Shown here: positions 17,832 through 24,951 of the stretch, piece by piece
How the letters are laid out: each line of letters opens with the position of its first letter
How positions within the stretch are numbered: position 1 is the stretch's first letter
Source of the DNA: Clostridiales bacterium
Lineage (GTDB): Bacteria > Bacillota > Clostridia > Oscillospirales > Oscillospiraceae
DNA: 64,000 nucleotides
Direction of reading: 5' to 3'
NCBI GenBank assembly: GCA_019423635.1
Contig: JAHZBA010000011.1
Coordinates: 1 to 64,000 of the forward strand
Program-made: the position numbers and the translations under genes
The notes under the pieces: generated by a model
What the model was told of the DNA's origin: nothing
Seen by the model: only the letters and a program-made list of their open reading frames with translations
Databases searched by the model: none

Positions 17832-17860
17832 TTGCCCCGGCAGACGCTTTCTGATATAGT
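17832..17860 (+). promoter_or_regulatory. Promoter of the LytTR/kinase operon
   Basis: TTGCCC (17832-17837), 17 bp, TATAGT (17855-17860). The roughly 190-base leader holds a perfect 10-bp hairpin, GGCCGCACGG / CCGTGCGGCC (17887-17922), and a weaker one just before the ribosome binding site. No gene seen between 17618 and 18058. Confidence 0.55.
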
Positions 17861-18058
17861 CAAATGCAGCTATGACTTCTCTTGCCGGCCGCACGGCGCG
17901 GATACATCCTGCCCGTGCGGCCAGGCGCGCCTGTGTGCGAATCCCGGCTGCGGCAGTACTGCGCGCGCCCTGTGAAGTCCGGCGCAGGGAGCCGCTGCGC
18001 CGCCTGTAAAAAAACGCCGCCCTCTTTCGCACGGCGGCCTCTTGAGGGGGGAATTTTG

Positions 18059-18769
18059 ATGATCCGATGCGCAGTCTGCGACGACGACCCCCGGACGCGG
18101 GAGCAGCTCTCCGCTCTGCTGGCCGGCTTTCGGCAGGCGCAGACCCCGCTCTTTCACGTCGAGTGCTTCCCAAGCGGCGCGGCCCTGCTGGACTGCCCCA
18201 GCGCCTTCGATCTCATCTTTCTGGATATTCAAATGCCCCCGCCCGACGGCATGGAGACCGCCCGGCAGCTGCGGCAGCGGGGCTTCCAGGGCCTTCTGCT
18301 CTTTATCACCGTCCTGCGGGAGGCCGTGTATGACGCCTTTGCCGTTCAGGCCTGGGACTACCTGCTCAAGCCCCTGGACCAGGAGCGGTTCCGCCGCACC
18401 ATGGACCGCGCCCTCCTCGCCCTGGAGCGCCGGGAGTCCCCCCGCCTCCTGCTCCAGGGAAAACAGGGCCGTCAGGTGATCCCCTTTGAGGAGATCACCT
18501 TCTGCGAGGTCCTGGGCCGCCGGATCGACCTCCACCTGCGCAGCGAACCTGCCGCCGTCCACACCGGCCGGCTGGAGGCCCTGGAGCGCCAGCTGGACAG
18601 CCGCTTTTTCCGCTGCCACCGGAGCTACCTTGTCAACCTGGACGAGGTCCGGCACTGCGCCGGCGGGCGGATCACCCTGTCCGACGGCAGCCAGGTCCCT
18701 CTCTCCCGTCTGCGGGAAACCGCGTTCACCCAGGCGCTTTTGCGCCGCATGAAGGGGAGGGTGTTCTGA
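18059..18769 (+). CDS. LytTR-family response regulator
   Basis: 236 residues. N-terminal receiver: CAVCDDDPRTREQL with acidic pocket, FDLIFLDIQMPPPDGME (phospho-acceptor Asp), and YLLKPLDQERF (conserved Lys). C-terminal LytTR DNA-binding domain: IPFEEITFCEVLGRRIDLHL...RFFRCHRSYLVNLDEVRHC, the standard signature of AgrA/LytR regulators. ATG at 18059 after GAGGGGGG. One base separates its stop from the start of the kinase gene, so they form a two-component pair. Targets are unknown; the small gene at 20092 is the nearest candidate. Confidence 0.92.
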   Translation: MIRCAVCDDDPRTREQLSALLAGFRQAQTPLFHVECFPSGAALLDCPSAFDLIFLDIQMPPPDGMETARQLRQRGFQGLLLFITVLREAVYDAFAVQAWDYLLKPLDQERFRRTMDRALLALERRESPRLLLQGKQGRQVIPFEEITFCEVLGRRIDLHLRSEPAAVHTGRLEALERQLDSRFFRCHRSYLVNLDEVRHCAGGRITLSDGSQVPLSRLRETAFTQALLRRMKGRVF

Positions 18770-18770
18770 G

Positions 18771-20021
18771 ATGGTGCTTCTGCTTCTCCCCGCTCTCCAG
18801 ATTCTCTTCTTCCTCGGTCTCTTCGCCCGCCTCTCCACGCAGCGTCTGACGCCCCTCCGGACCGCCGGCCCCCTGGCGCTGCTGGCGGCGGCGGAGCTGG
18901 CGGCGGCCGCACTGGGAATTCCCGCCGCGGCGGCGGAGCTCCCGCTCTTCTATGGGATCAACCGCCTCTTTTTCCGCAGCCGCCCCGCCCTCTCCGCCGC
19001 GGCCTCCCTCCTGGCCTTTGACGTCTCCCTGCTCTCTTTCGGGATCTGCGACTCCGTCGACGCCCTGCTGCTGCCGCTGGTCCCGGAGACAGCCTGGCAC
19101 CTTCTGCTCTTTGGGAGCACCGCCGCGGCCCTGGCGCTGTGCGCCGTCTGCTGCTGCCTGCTCCCCCGCCTGCTGCCCCGGAAAACCACGCCGGCCCTGT
19201 GGACGCTCCTGCTGCCCGGTCTCTTTCTCTCTGCGGTGGAGCTGCCCATTCTGCGGCAGGTGTACGGAGTCGCCCGCCTGCCGGCACCGGCGGAACCCGC
19301 CAGGCATCTGATGCTCCTGCTCCTGCAGCTTCTGGGCCTTGGCGCCCTCCTCTGCGCGCTGTATATCTACCGGCGGTCCTGTCTGGGCCTGCAAACCCAG
19401 GCGGCGCTGGACGCCCTGACCCAGGCCGCCCATGCCCAGGCCGTCTACGTGGAGGAGGCCCGGAGCCGGGAGGCGGCGGAGCGCTCCTTCCGCCACGATC
19501 TCCGCCAGCACCTGACGGTCCTGGCCGGTCTTCTGGAGTCCGGCCGGCCGGAGGAGGCCCGGTCCTATCTGAAGCAGCTGGAGATCTCCGCCGCCCCGCT
19601 CTTTCCCGTCTGCCCCACCGGCCACCCGGCGGTGGACGTTCTGCTGCGGGAGAAGCTGGCGCTGGCCGCCGCCCGCGGGATCTCCACGGAGGTCTCCATC
19701 ACCCTGCCCCCGGCCTGCGGCGTGGACGAGCTGGACCTGTGCGTCATCTTCGCCAACGCCCTGGACAACGCCCTCCGCGCCTGCGCTGCCGTTCAGGAGG
19801 CGCCATACCTCCGCGTCCGCGGGGAGCGGCAGGGGGACTTCTGCCTGCTGTGCTTTGAAAACAGCTGTCTCCCGGGCCCCCCGCCCCAGGCCGGCGTGGG
19901 CCTTGGCAACATCCGCTCCGCCGCGGAGAAGTACGGCGGCGCCGTCACCGCGGAAAAGCGCGGCGGCGGCTTCTCTCTCCACGTGCTGCTGAACATCTCA
20001 GAGCGGCAAAACGGCAGCTGA
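18771..20021 (+). CDS. GHKL sensor histidine kinase (AgrC-like)
   Basis: 416 residues. The N-terminal half (about residues 1-200) holds about six hydrophobic segments rich in Leu/Ala; then a short cytosolic helix leads to ERSFRHDLRQHLTVLAGLLESG, the H-box of AgrC-type kinases, and a GHKL ATPase domain with LCVIFANALDNALRAC (N-box) and AGVGLGNIRSAAEKYGG (G-box). It senses an unknown signal at the membrane and phosphorylates the adjacent LytTR regulator. No agrB/agrD-like peptide genes are seen nearby, so this is not a classical quorum-sensing cassette. Confidence 0.9.
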   Translation: MVLLLLPALQILFFLGLFARLSTQRLTPLRTAGPLALLAAAELAAAALGIPAAAAELPLFYGINRLFFRSRPALSAAASLLAFDVSLLSFGICDSVDALLLPLVPETAWHLLLFGSTAAALALCAVCCCLLPRLLPRKTTPALWTLLLPGLFLSAVELPILRQVYGVARLPAPAEPARHLMLLLLQLLGLGALLCALYIYRRSCLGLQTQAALDALTQAAHAQAVYVEEARSREAAERSFRHDLRQHLTVLAGLLESGRPEEARSYLKQLEISAAPLFPVCPTGHPAVDVLLREKLALAAARGISTEVSITLPPACGVDELDLCVIFANALDNALRACAAVQEAPYLRVRGERQGDFCLLCFENSCLPGPPPQAGVGLGNIRSAAEKYGGAVTAEKRGGGFSLHVLLNISERQNGS

Positions 20022-20032
20022 CGGCAAAGCCC

Positions 20033-20061
20033 TTGCAATCCCCCCGCCGGGGCGCTACAGT
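20033..20061 (+). promoter_or_regulatory. Promoter of the 151-residue protein gene
   Basis: TTGCAA (20033-20038), 17 bp, TACAGT (20056-20061), starting 12 bases after the kinase stop. The motif ACGGCAAAGCCCTTGCAATCCCC region closely matches the promoter at 340-368. Confidence 0.55.
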
Positions 20062-20091
20062 GGACTCATTCCAGAAAACAGGAGGAATCCT

Positions 20092-20547
20092 ATGGACCCC
20101 ATTTCCACAGCCCTGCCGTCGCCGGCCCCCCTCTCCGGCACCGCTGCGCCCCAGCAGGCCCCGCTCCCCCGGGAAGCGGCAGAGCGCCCCTCCCCCCATC
20201 CGGCATATGACGAATACGTCCCCCAGGAGGAATCCCCCGCCGCCTCCGGCCGCTACTGGATCGGCCGGGATGGAGACGGCGCGCCGAAGGTCTTCTTTGA
20301 CGATCCGGAGGCCGGGGAACCGGAGGCCGCCGGCCGGCCGGCGGAGCGCTGCGTCTGCAGCACCGATCAGGTGGACCGGGAGATCCGACAGCTGCGGGAG
20401 GAGCAGGCACAGCTGGAGAAGCAGCTCCGAAGCGAGACGGACGAGGCCGCCCGCAGGACTCTCGAGCGCCGGCTGGCGCAGGTGACCCGGGAGCTCTCCC
20501 AAAAGGACAACGACACCTACCGGCGGCAGCACGCCGACTTCTCCTGA
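20092..20547 (+). CDS. Small hypothetical protein with charged coiled coil
   Basis: 151 residues, no family recognised. The N-terminal half is rich in Pro/Ala/Ser (PSPAPLSGTAAPQQAPLPRE), then YWIGRDGDGAPKVFFDD, a short stretch with two Cys (AERCVCSTDQ), and a C-terminal heptad-rich helix of about 55 residues (VDREIRQLREEQAQLEKQL...), likely a coiled coil. There is no signal peptide or membrane segment. It has a good RBS (AGGAGGAATCCT), its own promoter and a terminator. Such proteins with a KVFFDDP-like motif occur in this bacterial group to my recollection, but no function is known to me. Confidence 0.7.
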   Translation: MDPISTALPSPAPLSGTAAPQQAPLPREAAERPSPHPAYDEYVPQEESPAASGRYWIGRDGDGAPKVFFDDPEAGEPEAAGRPAERCVCSTDQVDREIRQLREEQAQLEKQLRSETDEAARRTLERRLAQVTRELSQKDNDTYRRQHADFS

Positions 20548-20563
20548 CCCCCCTTCAAATGTC

Positions 20564-20591
20564 AAGGCGGCTCCGAACCCGGAGCCGCCTT
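20564..20591 (+). terminator. Hairpin after the 151-residue protein gene
   Basis: Perfect 11-bp stem AAGGCGGCTCC / GGAGCCGCCTT with a six-base loop; the T-run after it is weak. Confidence 0.6.
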
Positions 20592-20606
20592 GCTGCGTGT
20601 CATTCC

Positions 20607-20746
20607 ATTGTATTATTTCCGAATTAAAAATTCAGAAATAATACATTTGATTTGAGCCGCTTTGCTCGCCGCCGCAGAGCGACGGCAACCGCAAAGCATG
20701 GCATATATTACTTCCGACCTTTTAGTTCGGAAGTAATAATACAAAT
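20607..20746. mobile_element. 140-bp MITE-like element with palindromic ends
   Basis: The left end (20607-20647) is itself a palindrome: TGTATTATTTCCGAATT paired with AATTCAGAAATAATACA. The right end (20704-20746) is another palindrome built on TTACTTCCGA / TCGGAAGTAA. The reverse complement of the right end lines up with the left end over about 40 bases (TTGTATTATT...TTCCGAA.T.AAA), so the two ends are also inverted repeats of each other. The GC-rich centre encodes nothing recognisable. AT-rich hairpin ends in a GC-rich genome suggest a non-autonomous transposable element; a pair of operators is an alternative. Confidence 0.55.
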
Positions 20747-20839
20747 CCCGCCGGGGACTCCCGAAAGCCATACGGCGGGCGATATGCGCTTTGCCGCCGG
20801 CGGGAACCAGTTCTCCCGCCGGCGGCAAAGGGTGCGCTC

Positions 20840-21289
20840 TTAGGACTCCTCCTGCCCCCGCCAATGGCGCAGGCGGGGGAGCTGCTGGGAAAAATAGGCC
20901 TCCGCCTGTTCCGGCGGAAACTCCTCACTGGACATGTGGGCCACCAGAAACTTCTTCAGGCTCTCCATGTCCGAATAGGTGAACTTCCCGTCCGCATAGC
21001 ACCATTTGCAGTACTCCCCGTTCCGCCTTCCGTCCGCCTCACGGCTGACCTGCTCCTCATCCTCCAGGGGCATCCCGCAGCACTGGCAAATGGGCGGCTG
21101 GCCCAGCAGGGCGTCAATGGAGACGCCAAAGGCGTTGGAAATACACTTCAATGTCTCCGTATTCGGCACCGTCTCGCCGGTCTCCCAGCGGGACACGGCC
21201 TGCCGGGTCACAAACAGCCGCTCCGCCATCTCGTCCTGTGTCAGCTGATGCTGCAGCCGCAGTGCCTGCAAACGCTCTCCGGTATTCAT
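20840..21289 (-). CDS. XRE-family regulator with C-terminal zinc ribbon
   Basis: 149 residues. N-terminal helix-turn-helix MNTGERLQALRLQHQLTQDEMAERLFVTRQAVSRWETGETVPNTETL (Cro/CI type), followed by CQCCGMPLEDEEQ...NGEYCKWCYADGKFTY, a four-Cys putative zinc ribbon (PF12674-like), and a helical tail. ATG at 21289 with AGGAGG eight bases upstream; longer in-frame starts lack a site. Regulators with this architecture are common in Firmicutes, their signals undefined. A near-perfect palindrome at 21336-21362 could be its own operator. Confidence 0.88.
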   Translation of the reverse strand: MNTGERLQALRLQHQLTQDEMAERLFVTRQAVSRWETGETVPNTETLKCISNAFGVSIDALLGQPPICQCCGMPLEDEEQVSREADGRRNGEYCKWCYADGKFTYSDMESLKKFLVAHMSSEEFPPEQAEAYFSQQLPRLRHWRGQEES

Positions 21290-21335
21290 CTCTGATTCCT
21301 CCTTACGCTTCCTGTCGTGATATTGTGAGCAAAGC

Positions 21336-21362
21336 TGAAACCGTGCGGTCTGCACCGTTTCA
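21336..21362. promoter_or_regulatory. Palindrome upstream of the XRE gene, candidate operator
   Basis: TGAAACCGTGC - five bases - GCACCGTTTCA; arms match at 10 of 11 positions. It begins 47 bases upstream of the start codon, overlapping the expected promoter area. Confidence 0.45.
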
Positions 21363-21953
21363 ATCAGCAGACCGGCGGCCCGCTGACACACCAGGTGCCT
21401 CTTTGTCTCCTGTAAAATGCCGGCCATATTCACGCCGGCCATCTGCCGCAAAGTTCCAGGAGCTCCCTGCATCCGTTGAACCTCGCCTGACTGCTGTCAT
21501 TATACCAGCTCTCCCCGTCAAAGAAAAGCAACCCGCTGTTGCTCCCCGCCTCTCCGCGGGAGTGTCCAGGCGGCAGCACTTCTCCGCTCCCCGTTTCCCC
21601 GCGCTTCGCAATATTTCTGATAAAACCGTAGGGGCGGCTATCAGCCGCCCGTCCCCCCGCGAGATCCGGATTTCCCTCAGAACGGGCGGTTCAAAACCGC
21701 CCCCGCGGCATTTCATAAACATGCGGCCACGATCAAATACCCGGTAGAACACGCCCCTCCCCCACACCCGTCTCACAAATTTGATCCGTAGGGCGCCACG
21801 ACCCGGCGCGCCGCGATTTACGATGGAACCGCGGTAAAAACACCGCGTCTTACGGCAAATTTCCGTAAATTCACAGCGCGACAACCCCATCGCGCCCCAC
21901 AAAAGGAACGCCTCTGATTTTATGAGACAGGCGTGTCCCCCTCCGGAAAGCCA
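21363..21953. other. Intergenic region with REP-like repeats
   Basis: No credible gene. It holds palindromes at 21632-21650 (GGGCGGCTATCAGCCGCCC) and 21684-21702 (GGGCGGTTCAAAACCGCCC), a related GTAGGGCGCC...GGCGCGCC unit at 21788-21812, and a segment 21706-21736 (TTTCATAAACATGCGG...) that recurs in reverse orientation at about 39274-39304 next to the same hairpin. This is a dispersed repeat rather than coding sequence. Confidence 0.6.
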
Positions 21954-21982
21954 TTTACAGCCCTGAAGATCTGTGGTAAAAT
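21954..21982 (+). promoter_or_regulatory. Promoter of trmB
   Basis: TTTACA (21954-21959), 17-bp spacer, TAAAAT (21977-21982), about 95 bases before the start codon. Confidence 0.6.
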
Positions 21983-22076
21983 ACCCGCAGCGCGGCAGCA
22001 AAGCCGCCAGGTCCCGGCCGGTCGTTCCGGTCATCCGCCGCAGTCCCCCTGCGGCAGAACGCTGGAGGAATCACCC

Positions 22077-23114
22077 ATGCGAATGCGCAAAAAGAAAAAC
22101 CTGATCCCCCGAATGGAGCGCTGCGCCGCCCGCCTGATTCAGGACCCCGCGGCCTATGCCGGCCGCTGGCGGGAGCTGATGCCCGCCGCCCGGGAAGTGC
22201 ATCTGGAGCTGGGCTGCGGCAAGGGCCGCTTCACCGCCGGCACGGCGGAGGCGGAGCCCGACGTGCTGCTGATCGCCGTGGAGGTGGTGCCGGACGCCAT
22301 GGTGGTGGCCATGGAGCGCTGTGCCGCCCAGGGCCTGGAGAACGTCTACTTCATCGACGCCAACGCCGACCAGCTGCCGAAGTTCTTCGCCCCCGGCGAG
22401 GTGGACCGGATCTACCTGAACTTCTCCGACCCCTGGCCGGGAAACCGCCACGCCAAGCGCCGCCTGACCCACGGGAACTTCTTAAAGCTCTACCGGCAGG
22501 TGCTGAAAATGGGCGGTCAGATCCACTTCAAAACGGACAACCAGCCCCTCTTCGAGTTCTCCGTGGAGGAGATCCCCCAGTTCGGCTTCCAGCTCTCGGA
22601 GGTCACCCGGAATCTCCACCAGCACGGCCCCGTGGGCATCATGACGGACTACGAGGCGAAGTTCTACGAGCAGGGCCTCCCCATCAACCGGTGCGTGGCC
22701 ACCATGGTGCCCTGGGAGGAGCCCTTCCCCACCAGTCTCCGCATCATCAAGGGCCGCTGGCTGGACGCCTTTGCCGGGGGCGCGCCGGAGGCGGAGCTGA
22801 AGCGCTGGGTCCTGTCGGAGGGGAATTTCCTGTGGCATCTGTTCTCCGCGGGGCTTGTGCCATGCCTGGAAAAAGACGCGGCGAAGCAGGCCCTGGCGGC
22901 GGTGCCGGAGGAGACGGTGTACCTCTTCTACTGCGAGTATCCCCCCGAGGGGGCCCCGCTGACGCGGAGCCTCTCCAAGGCGGAGGCGCTGGCCCTGCCG
23001 GAGCCGGAGGGGCTGTTCGGCGCGGACTGGTACCTGGTGAATAAGGACTTCACCTGGACCTACGTCCACACCCATGAGGAGGACTGCGGCCCCTATTTCT
23101 GCACGGCCCAATAG
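22077..23114 (+). CDS. trmB: tRNA (guanine-N7)-methyltransferase with C-terminal DUF4275-like extension
   Basis: 345 residues, against roughly 210-220 for ordinary TrmB. Residues 1-215 are TrmB: VHLELGCGKGRFTAGTA (SAM site), LLIAVEVVPDAMVVAMER, VYFIDANADQL, IYLNFSDPWPGNRHAKRRLTHGNFL (catalytic signature) and HFKTDNQPLFEFS. It methylates G46 of tRNA. The last ~125 residues (from about RWVLSEGNFLWHLFSAGLVPCLEKDAAKQAL to WYLVNKDFTWTYVHTHEEDCGPYF) resemble the DUF4275 family as I remember it: FLWH.F, VPCL, and a terminal FTWTYV.THE. The reading frame is continuous, so this is a true fusion. ATG at 22077 with GGAGG upstream. Confidence 0.85.
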   Translation: MRMRKKKNLIPRMERCAARLIQDPAAYAGRWRELMPAAREVHLELGCGKGRFTAGTAEAEPDVLLIAVEVVPDAMVVAMERCAAQGLENVYFIDANADQLPKFFAPGEVDRIYLNFSDPWPGNRHAKRRLTHGNFLKLYRQVLKMGGQIHFKTDNQPLFEFSVEEIPQFGFQLSEVTRNLHQHGPVGIMTDYEAKFYEQGLPINRCVATMVPWEEPFPTSLRIIKGRWLDAFAGGAPEAELKRWVLSEGNFLWHLFSAGLVPCLEKDAAKQALAAVPEETVYLFYCEYPPEGAPLTRSLSKAEALALPEPEGLFGADWYLVNKDFTWTYVHTHEEDCGPYFCTAQ

Positions 23115-23162
23115 CCGCTCCTGCCCCCCGACAACAGGCCTCTGTCTCAGCTTTCCGCAAAC

Positions 23163-23197
23163 AAAAAGGACTTCGGATTCCTCCGAAGTCCTTTTTT
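23163..23197. terminator. Bidirectional terminator between trmB and rplT
   Basis: AAAAAGGACTTCGGA - TTCC - TCCGAAGTCCTTTTT, a 15-bp perfect stem with A- and T-runs on the two sides; it serves both converging genes. Confidence 0.9.
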
Positions 23198-23207
23198 CCT
23201 GTCCAAT

Positions 23208-23558
23208 TTACGCCTTCTTGGCAATCTCGGTCAGCTGAGTGAAGGCGGCGGCGTCGCTGATCGCCATCTCCGCCAGCATCTTGCGGTTGATCTCAATGCC
23301 CGCCACCTTCAAGCCGTGCATGAAGGTGGAGTAGTTCATCCCGTTAAGCTTGCAGGCGGCGGAGATGCGGGTGATCCACAAAGAGCGGAAATCGCGCTTC
23401 TTCAGCCGGCGGCCGGTGTAGGCCTGGGTCAGGGCCTTCATCACGGCCTCGTTGGCCACATGGAAATGCTTGGAACGGGAACCCCAGTAGCCCTTGGCCA
23501 TCTTCAGGGTCTTATTTCTTCTCTTGCGCGTCATCATCGCGCCTTTGACTCTAGCCAT
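23208..23558 (-). CDS. rplT: 50S ribosomal protein L20
   Basis: 116 residues, full length: [43 protein letters not shown], then [46 protein letters not shown]. Assembly protein of the large subunit that binds 23S rRNA. Last gene of the infC-rpmI-rplT operon; in Bacillus L20 also represses the operon by binding its leader, where a hairpin attenuator is visible here (24361-24395). Confidence 0.98.
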   Translation of the reverse strand: MARVKGAMMTRKRRNKTLKMAKGYWGSRSKHFHVANEAVMKALTQAYTGRRLKKRDFRSLWITRISAACKLNGMNYSTFMHGLKVAGIEINRKMLAEMAISDAAAFTQLTEIAKKA

Positions 23559-23585
23559 TGTAAAAGCCTCCTATTCTCAACGTCC

Positions 23586-23783
23586 TTACTTGTAGGGAAT
23601 CATCTTGCGCACGGCATCCACATTGGTGGCGTCGGCATAGCCGCCGGCCCGCAGGCGGCGGGTGCGCTTGGTATCCTTCTTGGTGAGGATGTGGCTCTTA
23701 AAGGCCTTGGCGCGCTTGACCTTACCGGTCTTGGTGAGGTTGAATCTCTTCTTGGCACCGCTGTGGGTCTTCAGTTTCGGCAT
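23586..23783 (-). CDS. rpmI: 50S ribosomal protein L35
   Basis: 65 residues: [28 protein letters not shown], then [15 protein letters not shown]. Highly basic, standard length. The ATG at 23783 is the conserved start. Middle gene of the operon, 27 bases upstream of rplT. Confidence 0.98.
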   Translation of the reverse strand: MPKLKTHSGAKKRFNLTKTGKVKRAKAFKSHILTKKDTKRTRRLRAGGYADATNVDAVRKMIPYK

Positions 23784-23818
23784 CGTAGTTAGCTCCTTCC
23801 GTGTATTCAGAAAATCTG

Positions 23819-24337
23819 TTACTTTCCGCTCTTGGGAGAGAGGAAGATGGACATCATCCGCCCCTCCAGCTTTGCGCCCTTGTCCAGACTGGCGATTTCG
23901 GCACATTGTTCGGCAAACTTGTCAAGCAGCGCCTTTCCGATATCAGTGTGGGCCATCTCCCGGCCGCGGAAGCGGACGGAGACCTTGACGCGATTGCCGT
24001 CGGCAATGAACTTCTGGGCGTTTTTCAGCTTCGTATTGAAGTCTCCAACATCAATGCCCGGAGACATGCGGATCTCCTTGATCTCCACCACATGCTGGTT
24101 CTTTCTGGCCTCCTTCTCCCGCTTGCTCTGCTCAAACCGGAACTTCCCATAGTTCATCAGCTTGCACACCGGGGGATTGGCCTGGGGGGAGATCTTGACC
24201 AGATCCAGCCCCTGTTCATCGGCAATCTTCAGCGCCGCGTCAGCCGGCATGATGCCCAGCTGCTCGCCCTGAGAACCGATCAGGCGGATCTCCTTGTCAC
24301 GGATGTCCTCATTCAGTTCATGCACTTGCTTACTAAT
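23819..24337 (-). CDS. infC: Translation initiation factor IF-3, AUU start
   Basis: 172 residues: N-domain [61 protein letters not shown]-domain [23 protein letters not shown]...[13 protein letters not shown]. It prevents premature subunit joining and checks start codons. The best start is ATT at 24337, eight bases after GGAGGTG, giving [11 protein letters not shown] as in relatives; the GTG at 24325 is in frame but poorly placed. An AUU start is the known way by which IF-3 limits its own synthesis. Confidence 0.92.
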   Translation of the reverse strand: MSKQVHELNEDIRDKEIRLIGSQGEQLGIMPADAALKIADEQGLDLVKISPQANPPVCKLMNYGKFRFEQSKREKEARKNQHVVEIKEIRMSPGIDVGDFNTKLKNAQKFIADGNRVKVSVRFRGREMAHTDIGKALLDKFAEQCAEIASLDKGAKLEGRMMSIFLSPKSGK

Positions 24338-24360
24338 GGTCGAAACACCTCCGTCCTAAA

Positions 24361-24395
24361 ATCACAAAACGCGGACGCCGTGACGGCACCCGCGT
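24361..24395 (-). terminator. Attenuator hairpin in the infC-rpmI-rplT leader
   Basis: On the minus strand, a 12-bp stem ACGCGGGTGCCG / CGGCGTCCGCGT (two G-U pairs) with loop TCA (24369-24395) is followed by TTTTGTGAT. It lies only about 25 bases before the infC Shine-Dalgarno, the place of the L20 leader attenuator in Firmicutes. Confidence 0.75.
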
Positions 24396-24499
24396 GAAAA
24401 CAAACCGCCCGGAGGGCAGTTCGCAAGACTCACTGTAAACCTCTTCGCCGGCGGCTGGAGGTGAGGCGGATGCAATCGCCCTCTTTGTTTTGCCGGTTC

Positions 24500-24528
24500 A
24501 GTATACCAGCCCTTCCCCCGGATGTCAA
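24500..24528 (-). promoter_or_regulatory. Promoter of infC-rpmI-rplT
   Basis: Minus strand TTGACA (24523-24528), 17 bp, TATACT (24500-24505). It gives a leader of about 155 bases including the attenuator. Confidence 0.85.
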
Positions 24529-24647
24529 GTCCTTTTTCCCTTTTTTGTGAAATCCCCCGCAAAACGGCAGATCCCCGCGGCACACGGCGGTTTTTTGCAG
24601 TGCGCCGCCCTCTGCCCCACTGCCTTCCAGCCGGGGAAATATCAGGG

Positions 24648-24677
24648 TTGACAGGGGAAGGAAAATGTGCCTATAAT
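24648..24677 (+). promoter_or_regulatory. Promoter and long leader of the hscC operon
   Basis: TTGACA (24648-24653), 18 bp, TATAAT (24672-24677). The leader is about 270 bases with no gene. It carries a direct repeat, GGAATCCCTTRTTTTCC, at about 24721 and 24820, and a small hairpin CCTTGCGCGGCAAGG. Confidence 0.75.
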
Positions 24678-24951
24678 ATAGTGGGGATAAATATACATAA
24701 TTTTCAAAAATCTGGCGCGTGGAATCCCTTGTTTTCCTACAGATGTGGTCTTTTTCCCCCCTGCCAGCCTTGCGCGGCAAGGAAAAGCGGGAAATTTTAG
24801 AAAAGAAATACAGATATTGGAATCCCTTATTTTCCCAATAAAGAAAACTTTTTGTGAACGAAAGTATTTCCCGCTCCGCTGAGGAGCGCCGCACCTGCAA
24901 ATGGTCCAAGCACCTGCACCCGCACCGGCGCGGGCAGAGAAAGGAGCAGTC

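Noticed and set aside
18771..20021. agr-type quorum-sensing locus
   Set aside because: The kinase and regulator resemble AgrC/AgrA, but no AgrB-like protease or short AgrD-like peptide is found beside this pair or the one at 54134-56184.
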